Shown one piece after another: positions 1 to 7,663 of a stretch of DNA of 64,000 nucleotides (positions are counted from its first letter, which is position 1; each line of letters starts with the position of its first letter). This DNA is from Nioella sp. MMSF_3534 (GTDB taxonomy: Bacteria > Pseudomonadota > Alphaproteobacteria > Rhodobacterales > Rhodobacteraceae): positions 1-64,000 of the forward strand of contig NZ_JASHJX010000010.1 in assembly GCF_030732985.1 (NCBI RefSeq), given 5' to 3'. A model generated the notes under the pieces. The model saw only the letters and a program-made list of their open reading frames with translations, had not been told where the DNA came from and searched no databases. The translations under genes and the position numbers were made by a program.

Positions 1-83
1 CCCTGTACACCCCCCGTGCACCCCCCGTACATACGGAATGACCGAAATTCGACGGGCTGCACGGATCGGCAGGGAGAACGGCG

Positions 84-371
84 ATGAAGATCTACAACGG
101 CGGGTGCCTGTGCGGGGCGGTGCGAGTAACGGCGCAGGGCGCGCCGCTGCGTGTCGGGCTGTGCCATTGCCTCGACTGCCGCAAATTCCACGGGGCGCTC
201 TTTCACGCCTCGGCCATCTTCCCGGCGGCGGCGGTCGAGATAACCGGCGAGACCGGCCAGTATGAGGGCCGCGCCTTCTGCCCGCGCTGCGGATCATCGG
301 TTTTCTCGCAAAGCGGGGACGAGCCGTTTACGCGCCAAGACGCAGTGATAGCGGTCGTTTCGCGCCGCTGA
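84..371 (+). pseudogene. GFA (CENP-V/GFA) family protein, C-terminally truncated
   Basis: The 95-residue product starts like a glutathione-dependent formaldehyde-activating (GFA) family protein: zinc-ligand cysteines in GGCLCGAV and CHCLDC near the N-terminus and a second pair in FCPRCG near residue 66. Family members usually run 115-140 residues. Here recognisable similarity stops soon after the second CxxC, and the last 15 or so residues look unrelated. The start has a good AGGGAG site just upstream. Decayed transposase sequence lies immediately downstream, so insertion followed by decay probably removed the C-terminus. GFA-fold proteins bind zinc, but most have no proven formaldehyde activity. 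It may be a non-functional remnant. Confidence 0.6.
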
Positions 372-478
372 CCAGAGTCGCATCCACCCGGAGTGCAGGG
401 CTACGTACCCCGAGATTGCCCCAGATGCCGTTTTCGGGCAGGCTGTGCCTTGGGACTGGCTTGCTTTGCACGGACTGA

Positions 479-1039
479 TCAGCTGCGAACCGGACCCGCC
501 TCCGAGGGTGGGCTCCGCGCGGGGATCGCCTGCTCATGGATGTCCCGTTCGGCTCATGGGGGACGCAGAAGTTCATTGCTGGCCTCACCGCCGATGCCAT
601 GATCGCGCCCTGGGTGATAAAGGGGGCGATAGATGGCGCGGCCTTCGCGGCCGACGTCGAAAAGGTGTTGATCCCGGAACTGGACCCCGGCACCGTGGTC
701 ATTCTGGATAACCCGGCCACGAATAAGAAAGCGGTCGCGGCCAAGGCGATGCAGAACGCTGGTTGCTGGTTCCCCTTTCTTCCGCCCTACAGCTCCGACC
801 TCAACCCCATAGAGATGGCGTTCTCCAAGCTCAAGGCCCAGCTCAGGCACATCGGCGCGAGGACGTTCACCGACATATTCGAGGCCATCGCTCGGGTGTG
901 CGATCTCAACACGCCTCAAGAATACCGGAATTGCTTCAAGGCTGCAGGATATGTCTCAGGTTATTGGCGGTGTGCTTTAGCGGCACTTCGCGTCGAAAGC
1001 GCAGAGAGTTCCCCACGCCCCTCAGCGCAACCCCGCTGA
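479..1039 (+). pseudogene. IS630-family transposase, 5'-truncated remnant
   Basis: The frame is open from a stop at 476-478. It carries the second half of an IS630-type DDE transposase: RLRGWAPRGDRLLMDVPFG, then FIAGLTADAMIAPWVIKG, the second catalytic Asp in VVILDNPATNKK, and the hallmark FLPPYSSDLNPIEMAFSKLK containing the catalytic Glu. The N-terminal helix-turn-helix and the first Asp are missing; upstream sequence is scrambled between frames. The C-terminus runs past the expected end (about GYVSG, near 960) into unrelated residues. The first internal ATG is at 536. No clear terminal inverted repeats or TA duplication were found, so this is a relic rather than an active element. Confidence 0.75.
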
Positions 1040-1233
1040 AGGGCCGGACTCAGCAAGCCCGCAACCGTCCCCGAAACCGGGGGGGCTCCAACTCCGGAGA
1101 GAAGCCTCCCAAGCCGCGAGAATTGAGACTGGAGGTTACGGCGCGCGATCTCGCGGTATTGTCTGAACAGGGTGTCTTTCGCAGGCTTGAAGGGTGCCGG
1201 CAGGTCCGGTCGCAAGACTTATGGGAGGAAGAC
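1040..1233. other. Non-coding leader upstream of the transporter cluster
   Basis: This 194-base stretch separates the transposase relic from the binding-protein gene. It contains no convincing gene. It ends with a GGGAGG ribosome-binding site about 5 bases before the ATG at 1234. The promoter of the long downstream cluster should lie here, but I cannot point to clear -35/-10 boxes. Confidence 0.4.
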
Positions 1234-2517
1234 ATGACACTCAAGAAAGCTTTGGTCGCAACCGCGATCCTCGCGGTTGGCGGCCTGGTCGGCCAGGTCG
1301 CGGCAGCAGACGAAGACCCGATCAGGATCGGTGTCTTGGTCACGCAGGAAGGTACCTTTGCCAATGCTGGTTCCGACGGGTTGCGCGGTTTTGAGCTGGC
1401 GCTGCGCGAGGCTGGCATGGAGGCCGGTGGCCGCAGCATCGAGTGGGTTCTGGGCCCGACCAACGGCACCCCCGACTCGGCCTTGCGGGCCGCACGCCAG
1501 CTGGTTGATAGCGACGACGTCGATCTAATCATCGGGCCGCTTTCGGGGTCTGAAGGGATTGCGATGCGCGACTACGCCCATACCGTGCCCGAGATCACCA
1601 TCATCAACGGCGTCTCGTCCGCGATGGAAACCACCTTCGTCGATCCGGCCGAGAACTTCTTTCGCTTCAATATTCAGGGCGCGCAGGCCGGGTATGGTCT
1701 GGGCAGCTACGTCGTGAACGAGCGCGGCTGGACCCGCGTCGCCACCGTCGCCGCGGACTATTCCTTTGGCTACACCAACTTCCTGGGCTTCGCGGCGGAT
1801 TTCTGTGCAGCGGGTGGCGAGATCGTCGAGCGTTTCTGGGTGCCGCTCGGCAGTTCGGATTTCGGGGCCGTCATCGCGGCGCTGCCCTATGACGTGGACG
1901 CGATCTACCTGGGCATCGGTGGCACCGACGCGATCAACTTCCTGAACCAGTACGAACAGGCGGGCGCCGAGACCAACCTGATCGGCTCGTCGATCATCGC
2001 CGACCAGAGCGTTCTGACCGCGCGCGGCACGGCCCGTGACGCCCTGATCGGCACCCCGGCCGCCGGGTGGCAGGCTGCCGATTCGGACCTGCCCGAGTGG
2101 CAGGCCTTCGTTGCCGCTTACCAGGCTGGCTGGCCCGAAGACGAGCGGTTCCCGTCGCCGTCGCTCTATGCCACGCTCTACTACAACGCGACCGTCGCGG
2201 CGCTGACCGCGCTGGACGAGGTCGGCGGCGATCTGAGCGACGGACACACGGAGTTCCGCGCGGCCCTTTCTGCGCTCGAGATGGACTCGCCAATCGGGCA
2301 TATCAGCCTCGACGAGAACCGCCAGGCGGTCGGCTCGGTGTTCATTTCGGAAGTGGTCGAGAATGCCGAAGGCACGGGCCTGACAACTCAACTGGTGTCA
2401 CGGACCGATGGCGTTAACGCCACCTTCGGCCTGCCGACGGACCAGTTCATGTCCATGGTCGGGCTTCCGTCGCGTGACACGCCCGATTGCGACGCGCTGC
2501 GTGACGCGGCGAACTGA
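1234..2517 (+). CDS. Branched-chain-amino-acid-type ABC transporter, periplasmic substrate-binding protein
   Basis: The 427-residue protein begins with a typical Sec signal peptide (MTLKKALVATAILAVGG, likely cleaved after the VAAA region). The mature start IRIGVLVTQEGTFANAGSDG matches the type I periplasmic binding fold of LivJ/LivK-like proteins (Peripla_BP_6). The motif LIIGPLSGSEG and a YSFGYTN segment are typical of this fold. It would capture the ligand and deliver it to the LivHMGF-type transporter encoded at 4773-9701. Such receptors often bind aromatic acids, amides or other carboxylates rather than amino acids, so the ligand is not predictable. The start is set by the signal peptide and the GGGAGG site. 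A strong hairpin follows the gene. Confidence 0.9.
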   Translation: MTLKKALVATAILAVGGLVGQVAAADEDPIRIGVLVTQEGTFANAGSDGLRGFELALREAGMEAGGRSIEWVLGPTNGTPDSALRAARQLVDSDDVDLIIGPLSGSEGIAMRDYAHTVPEITIINGVSSAMETTFVDPAENFFRFNIQGAQAGYGLGSYVVNERGWTRVATVAADYSFGYTNFLGFAADFCAAGGEIVERFWVPLGSSDFGAVIAALPYDVDAIYLGIGGTDAINFLNQYEQAGAETNLIGSSIIADQSVLTARGTARDALIGTPAAGWQAADSDLPEWQAFVAAYQAGWPEDERFPSPSLYATLYYNATVAALTALDEVGGDLSDGHTEFRAALSALEMDSPIGHISLDENRQAVGSVFISEVVENAEGTGLTTQLVSRTDGVNATFGLPTDQFMSMVGLPSRDTPDCDALRDAAN

Positions 2518-2538
2518 ACCGGGCCTTGCGCCCCACGT

Positions 2539-2570
2539 GCGGGCGGCCGCCTCTGTGGCCGCCCGCGTTT
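2539..2570 (+). terminator. GC-rich hairpin after the binding-protein gene (attenuator/terminator)
   Basis: Perfect 10-bp stem GCGGGCGGCC / GGCCGCCCGC with an 8-base loop, followed by GTTTC. The U-run is short. Its position between the receptor gene and the next gene of the same cluster suggests partial termination, which would keep binding protein more abundant than the rest, or protection of the 3' end. Confidence 0.6.
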
Positions 2571-2595
2571 CAGCTTTGCCAAAGGCGTCTCGGGT

Positions 2596-3717
2596 ATGAG
2601 AATGGCCCCTTACAGACCGCGCATACACCTGCTGGAAACCGGGCTGGATGACGTGCTTCAGGCCGAGCTCGATTCTCTCGGCATCTATCGTCCGCTTGTG
2701 GTTACCGATGCCCCGTGGGGCACATCGGCGTATCTGGCCGAGGCGTTGGACGTGTTGTTCGCGGAGCGTGTCGAAACAGGCGCGGCGATGCATCTGTGCG
2801 AGGGTGGCTGCACGCTGAGGCAGGCGCGAGCCGCTGCCCGGCGCCTGTTCGCCGAGGGGCGCGACGGGGTGGTTGCAATCGGTGGTCGCGCGGCGATCGA
2901 CCTTGGAAAATACGCCGCCCGCGAGTTTTGCCGCGTCCGGCCCGACATGCGCCAAAGAACCCGGGACTTCCGGCCCATGCCGTTGATCGTCATCCCCGGC
3001 AGCCCGGAGGATGGTGCGGGTCTGCGCGCCAGCGTTCGGGTGCGCGATGGCGATGGCCGGTATCTGAGCCTGCAGGACGAGGCCTTTGTGCCTGCAGCGG
3101 TGATCTGCGACATGCACCTGCACGCGACCCTGGATGATCGTGCGGCGCTCTGCGCCGATCTGGACGTTGCGATGCATTGCATCGAAACCCTGACCCGCAG
3201 CCGCATCAGCCCCCCGGCCCGAGGCATGGCGATTGATGGTTTGCGCCGCGCGTGGAGGATGCTGGGGCGGCGTGCGGCGGGCGCGGTAGCCCCGCGAGCC
3301 GCCGAAGAGGTTTTCTCGGCCGCGGTGAATTCCGCGCTGGCCGAAGACGGCGGCCTTGGGGCTGTCCATGCTCTTGGGCTGGCCATCGAGGAGGAGCTGA
3401 ACGGCCCCGAACCGCATGGGTATTACCATGCGGCGGTGTTCGGGCCGGTAATGACGTTCAACGCCCCGGCCATCGCCCGGGCGATCCCCGATATCGAGGA
3501 GGCAATGGAGGTCTCGGGCGGGGTCGCAGGGATCGCCGCCGCAATGACCCGGATCGCTGAGCGTCTGGGATTGCCGGTCACGCTGGACAGTATCGGGCTG
3601 GATCGCGCGGCCCGTGCCCGCATTGCCAGCACCGTTTCGACCGATGCGGCCAACGTGACCAATCCAAGGCATGTCAGCAAGGCCGACTATCGGTCGATTC
3701 TGAGCGGTAGCATTTGA
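2596..3717 (+). CDS. Iron-containing alcohol dehydrogenase family protein
   Basis: The 373-residue length and layout fit group III (iron-type) alcohol dehydrogenases and maleylacetate reductases. The nucleotide-binding region has VVAIGGRAAIDLGKYAA near residue 95. Likely metal ligands are retained: Asp and His in DLDVAMHCIE, His in GAVHALG and His in PHGYYHAAV. The enzyme should interconvert an alcohol and an aldehyde or ketone with NAD(P)H. It lies 78 bases after the binding-protein gene, beyond a hairpin, in the same cluster as an aldehyde dehydrogenase (14429-15952). This suggests oxidation of an imported alcohol to an acid. The substrate is unknown; the CDS could also belong to the maleylacetate reductase branch. 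Confidence 0.8.
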   Translation: MRMAPYRPRIHLLETGLDDVLQAELDSLGIYRPLVVTDAPWGTSAYLAEALDVLFAERVETGAAMHLCEGGCTLRQARAAARRLFAEGRDGVVAIGGRAAIDLGKYAAREFCRVRPDMRQRTRDFRPMPLIVIPGSPEDGAGLRASVRVRDGDGRYLSLQDEAFVPAAVICDMHLHATLDDRAALCADLDVAMHCIETLTRSRISPPARGMAIDGLRRAWRMLGRRAAGAVAPRAAEEVFSAAVNSALAEDGGLGAVHALGLAIEEELNGPEPHGYYHAAVFGPVMTFNAPAIARAIPDIEEAMEVSGGVAGIAAAMTRIAERLGLPVTLDSIGLDRAARARIASTVSTDAANVTNPRHVSKADYRSILSGSI

Positions 3718-3803
3718 CAGGTCGCGCGAAACGACGACACTTGTCGGGGCGCATAACAAACGAGAGAGAAACTGAAGACGAACGAAGACGCGGAGGGGAA
3801 GAT

Positions 3804-4640
3804 ATGAGCAAGGCACTGGCGGCGTTTCGCGGCACCTACGGACGGGTGTTCCTGTTTCAGCTGGACCGGGAACTGGTGGTGCATGCCCATCGCGAGGGGC
3901 ATCTGCTGTTTCACATCGACGGCGCGCCCGCCGAGATGCATGTCGAGGATCAGGCCCACGCCCTGCGCGTCGGGCACGCCGTGGCGGTCAACCCGTGGCA
4001 GCCGCATTTCTTCCGCCCCTGCCACCCCGGCGAACAGACGTTGATGTTGGTTCTCTATATCGACCAGGAGTGGTTCTTGCAGGCCAGCGGTCCGCATTCG
4101 CCATCGCTCCGATACGGACGCCCGGAGATCAAGGTCGACGGGTTCCTGCGCGCGGCGAAGCACAACATGGTCCGCGGCATGATGGATCCGACGTGTCAGA
4201 ACGCCGTGCTCGAAGACCTGTTTCGTCAACTCGCCTGCGGCAGCTATGAGCAGAGCTGGCAATGGACCCCGGACGCGGACATCGCACAGCGCAATCAGTC
4301 CAAGATGATCGATTTTCGCATACGCAAGTCGATCCGCCTGCTGGCCGAGGTCGCCTTCGACGAGGCCTCGATGGACGAGGTTGCGCGCCAGGTGGGCCTG
4401 TCGCGCGCGCATTTCTATCGCATGTTCCGCGACCAGATCGGCGTGACCCCGAATGTCTATCTCAACGCGCTGCGGATGGAGAAGGCCATCGACCGGCTGT
4501 TGCTGACCACCGACACCGTATCCGAGATCGGCCACGACCTGGGCTTCTCCAGCCAGGCCAGTTTTACACGCTTCTTCACCTCGAACGGCGTTCTGCCGCC
4601 CAGTGAATACCGGCGGGCGGTGGTCTGCGAAGCGCACTGA
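3804..4640 (+). CDS. AraC family transcriptional regulator
   Basis: The 278-residue protein has an N-terminal cupin-like sensor half (HREGHLLFHIDGAP and VNPWQPHFFRP resemble an AraC arm/cupin domain) and a C-terminal AraC DNA-binding domain with two helix-turn-helix units: VARQVGLSRAHFYRMFRDQ and IGHDLGFSSQASFTRFF. The chosen ATG follows GGAGGGG. It sits within the cluster, between the dehydrogenase and the permease genes, on the same strand, so it is probably the local ligand-responsive activator. There are 132 bases between its stop and livH, enough for a second promoter. Confidence 0.88.
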   Translation: MSKALAAFRGTYGRVFLFQLDRELVVHAHREGHLLFHIDGAPAEMHVEDQAHALRVGHAVAVNPWQPHFFRPCHPGEQTLMLVLYIDQEWFLQASGPHSPSLRYGRPEIKVDGFLRAAKHNMVRGMMDPTCQNAVLEDLFRQLACGSYEQSWQWTPDADIAQRNQSKMIDFRIRKSIRLLAEVAFDEASMDEVARQVGLSRAHFYRMFRDQIGVTPNVYLNALRMEKAIDRLLLTTDTVSEIGHDLGFSSQASFTRFFTSNGVLPPSEYRRAVVCEAH

Positions 4641-4772
4641 CGCCGCTTTTTGCGACCTCGGGCGCAACGGTGAGACTGCCGGGTATGCCCAAGCCGCACG
4701 GCGTTTTCTATCCTCCCTGCACATAACGCGGAAATGCGACGCGGTCCCCGGATCGCGCCTTGGGAGGGCACC

Positions 4773-5786
4773 ATGCGCGAGTTCGCTCGACAGCACCCGG
4801 TCTGGTCCGGGATCGCAATCGTTGTAGCATTGTTTGTCATTTGGGCGATCTTCGCCCCGTGGCCGGAAGGCTTCGAAGCCATCTTCGGGCGGAAGCGGGT
4901 TTTCCTGAACGCGGTGTTCAGCGGCATCACCCTGGGTGCGCTGTATTTCCTGGTCGCGTCGGGGTTCACGCTGATTTTCGGTCTCATGCACAACGTCAAC
5001 CTGGCGCATGGCTCGCTCTACCTGCTGGGCGGCTATCTGGGCTACGAATTCGCCGAGTGGACCGGATACTGGCTCCTGTCCTTTGTCCTCGTCTTCATCG
5101 TTGTCGGTTGCGTGGGCATGGCCATGCAGGTCCTGGTGTTCCGCCGCCTTGAGGGGCAGGAGCTGCGCCAGACACTGGTGACGATCGGCATCTCGGTGGT
5201 CGCCGCCGACCTGATGCTGTGGGCTTGGGGCGGCTCGTCCTACCAGGTCATGTCGCCCGACTGGTTACGCGGGCCGATGGAGCTGCCGCTTATAGCCGGA
5301 TACGGTCGCGACGGAGAGCTGGTCTACCTGCGATATCCCAAGGTCCGCATCGCCATCCTTTTCGCCGCAATCGTCATCGGCATTGGCATCTGGATGGCGC
5401 TGAACCGCACCCGCATCGGGATGATAATCCGCGCCGGGGTCGATGATCGTGACATCCTGGGCGCCATGGGCATTCCGATCAGCCGCGTATTCTTGGGGGT
5501 CTTTGCTTTCGGTGCCGGTCTCGCGGGGATCGCCGGTGTCGTCGGCGGCACGTTTCAGTCCATCGCACCGGGCGAAGACACCCGCTTCCTCATGGCCTCC
5601 TTGGTGGTGGTGATCGTCGGCGGCATGGGGTCGTTGCAGGGCGCGGCCATCGGCGCGGTACTGATCGGTCTCGCCGAGCAGCTGGGCTCGGTCTACATGC
5701 CGACCTATGCGGTGGTGCTGACCTTCCTGATCATGGCCGCCGTGCTGGCTTTCCGCCCACAGGGCCTGATGGGGCGGAGGGGCTGA
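4773..5786 (+). CDS. livH: Branched-chain-type ABC transporter permease (LivH family)
   Basis: A 337-residue multi-spanning inner-membrane protein. After one N-terminal hydrophobic segment the LivH core begins: NAVFSGITLGALYFLVASGFTLIFG and MHNVNLAHGSLYLLGGYLGY are characteristic. The C-terminal half has the conserved GIPISRVFLGVFAFGAGLAGIAG and VVVIVGGMGSLQGA loops that contact the ATPases. It pairs with the LivM-like protein encoded 3 bases downstream. The start follows GGGAGG. The N-terminus is some 35 residues longer than usual LivH, adding a membrane helix. Confidence 0.9.
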   Translation: MREFARQHPVWSGIAIVVALFVIWAIFAPWPEGFEAIFGRKRVFLNAVFSGITLGALYFLVASGFTLIFGLMHNVNLAHGSLYLLGGYLGYEFAEWTGYWLLSFVLVFIVVGCVGMAMQVLVFRRLEGQELRQTLVTIGISVVAADLMLWAWGGSSYQVMSPDWLRGPMELPLIAGYGRDGELVYLRYPKVRIAILFAAIVIGIGIWMALNRTRIGMIIRAGVDDRDILGAMGIPISRVFLGVFAFGAGLAGIAGVVGGTFQSIAPGEDTRFLMASLVVVIVGGMGSLQGAAIGAVLIGLAEQLGSVYMPTYAVVLTFLIMAAVLAFRPQGLMGRRG

Positions 5787-5789
5787 GCG

Positions 5790-6875
5790 ATGTCGTCGAA
5801 CACCCCCCCGAACCAGACGCTCGCCAATCCGCAGGCCCCGCGCTGGTGGTTGTGGCTGGTCGACCGCGTCGCCGCCATCCCCGCCCATGCCTGGGCAGTC
5901 ATGCTGGTGCTGCTGGTGATGCCGCTGGTCGCGGACGATTTCTTCCTGTTCCAGATCTTCGGCTGGACCTTCATCCTGGGTATCGTGGCGCTGTCGCTGA
6001 TGTTTCTGGCCGGATATGGCGGCATGGTCAGCCTGATCCAGATGTCCGTTGCCGGGCTGGCGGGTTACATGGTGGCTCTGTTCGGTGACAGCGGCACCAC
6101 CATCAGCCTGGGTCTGCCGTGGTGGTTCGTGGTGCCGCTGGCGATGGTCATCGCCACGCTGTTCGGGTCGCTGGTCGGCCTGCTGGCAGTGCGGACCGAG
6201 GGGATCTACACGATCATGATCACCCTCGCGATGGCCTCGGCCTTCTACTACTTCACACGCCAGAACTACACGATCTTCAACGGCTACACGGGCTTCAACC
6301 TGGTGCTGCCGCCCGACCTGTTCGGCGTGAACTGGCGCGAACCCGTGCCGTTCTATTACCTGACGCTGGTCGCTGCCGGGCTTTGCTTTCTGCTGGTGAC
6401 CTACGTCTCGCGGGCACCGTTCGGGCTGGCCTTGCAGGGGGTGCGCGACAACCCGCGGCGCATGGCGGCACTGGGGTTCAACGTCACGGCGCACCGGGTT
6501 GCGGCCTATGCCTTTGCCTCGGCGCTGGCCTCGGTGGGAGGGATTCTGCTGGTCTGGCAAAACGCCCAGATCGCGCCGGGCACCGCCGGGATTCATGCCA
6601 CGTTCGACATCCTGATCATCGCCGTGATCGGTGGCCTAAGTCGTCCTAGCGGCCCATTCCTGGGGGCATTCCTGTTCGTCTTGCTGTCGACCTTCGCGCC
6701 CGACGTTCTGCGCGCGATCGGCGCCTCGGGCGAGCGCTACAAGATGCTGATCGGGGGGATTTTCCTGTTCGTCGTCTTCGTCTCGCCCGATGGCCTTCTG
6801 GGCCTGTGGGAGCGCTGGAAAGCGCATCTGACACGCGATGACATGGCCCGTGGCAAGGGGGAGACGAGGCCGTGA
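5790..6875 (+). CDS. livM: Branched-chain-type ABC transporter permease (LivM family)
   Basis: The 361-residue protein is strongly hydrophobic throughout. It contains the LivM hallmarks LSLMFLAGYGGMVSLIQMSVAGLAGY (as its two halves), EGIYTIMITLAMASAFYY and GVRDNPRRMAALGFNV, the last being the coupling loop for the ATPase. The final segment IAVIGGLSRPSGPFLGAF is also conserved in this family. It forms the second half of the transmembrane pore with LivH. Its stop overlaps the GTG start of the next gene by 4 bases, so the subunits are translationally coupled. Confidence 0.9.
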   Translation: MSSNTPPNQTLANPQAPRWWLWLVDRVAAIPAHAWAVMLVLLVMPLVADDFFLFQIFGWTFILGIVALSLMFLAGYGGMVSLIQMSVAGLAGYMVALFGDSGTTISLGLPWWFVVPLAMVIATLFGSLVGLLAVRTEGIYTIMITLAMASAFYYFTRQNYTIFNGYTGFNLVLPPDLFGVNWREPVPFYYLTLVAAGLCFLLVTYVSRAPFGLALQGVRDNPRRMAALGFNVTAHRVAAYAFASALASVGGILLVWQNAQIAPGTAGIHATFDILIIAVIGGLSRPSGPFLGAFLFVLLSTFAPDVLRAIGASGERYKMLIGGIFLFVVFVSPDGLLGLWERWKAHLTRDDMARGKGETRP

Positions 6876-7663
6876 CCACCGAAACCATCAAGTCGCCTGC
6901 CGCCGCTACCAGTTCCGCCGGACACGCGCTGGAACTGCGGGGCGTGTCGAAACTCTTCGGGGCGCTCGCGGCGCTGAGCGACATCGACCTTGCGATCCGC
7001 CCCGGTGAACGGCGCGCGGTACTAGGCTCGAACGGGGCCGGCAAGACGACGCTGTTCAACTGCATCACCGGCGATTTCCTGCCCAGCACCGGCGGGATCC
7101 GCCTGTTCGGCGAGGATGTCACCCGCTTTCCAGCGCAGGAACGCATTCGGCGCGGTCTGCGTCGGACCTATCAGATCTCGCTGCTTTTCAACGGGTTGAC
7201 GGTGCGCGACAATGTTTATCTGGCGTGTCGGGGCGTATCGCGCGGGCGCTTCAGTTTCCTGAGGTCGCGTGCCGATGACAGCCTGATGCAAGCCGCCGAG
7301 GACCTGGTCGCCGCGGTTCATCTGAGCGACCTGATCGACACCCCGGTTTCGGTTCTGGCCTATGGCCAGCAGCGGCAGCTGGAAATCGCGCTGGCGCTGG
7401 CCGGGGCGCCGCGCCTGATCCTGTTCGACGAACCGGCGGCGGGGCTTTCTCCGACCGAGCGCAAGGACCTGGTCGAGATCCTGACCGGCCTGCCCGCGCA
7501 TATCGGCTACGTCATCATCGAGCACGACATGGACGTGGCCCTGCGTGTCGCCGAGCGGGTCACGATGATGCACAACGGGCGCATCTTCAAGGAAGGGTTG
7601 CCCGAAGAGATCGAGAACGATCCCGAGGTGCAGGCGCTCTATCTTGGAGACGGCCATGAGTGA
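6872..7663 (+). CDS. livG: Branched-chain-type ABC transporter ATP-binding protein (LivG family)
   Basis: The 263-residue ATPase uses a GTG start inside the livM stop (GTGA). Walker A is GSNGAGKTTLF near residues 53-63. The signature is the LivG-type LAYGQQRQLEIA rather than LSGGQ, Walker B is LILFDEPAAGLSP, and the switch His is in IIEHDMDVAL. The C-terminus is the typical PEVQALYLGDGHE. It energises import together with the LivF fusion, whose start overlaps this gene by 8 bases. Confidence 0.93.
   Translation: MTTETIKSPAAATSSAGHALELRGVSKLFGALAALSDIDLAIRPGERRAVLGSNGAGKTTLFNCITGDFLPSTGGIRLFGEDVTRFPAQERIRRGLRRTYQISLLFNGLTVRDNVYLACRGVSRGRFSFLRSRADDSLMQAAEDLVAAVHLSDLIDTPVSVLAYGQQRQLEIALALAGAPRLILFDEPAAGLSPTERKDLVEILTGLPAHIGYVIIEHDMDVALRVAERVTMMHNGRIFKEGLPEEIENDPEVQALYLGDGHE

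Noticed and set aside
763-1233. Upstream extension of the binding-protein frame into the transposase relic
   Set aside because: Residues upstream of 1234 have no similarity, and the signal peptide begins exactly at 1234 after GGGAGG.
5265-6596. 443-codon open frame on the minus strand over the LivH/LivM genes
   Set aside because: Antisense of permease codons; composition is extremely rich in His, Gln and Arg and shows no domain.
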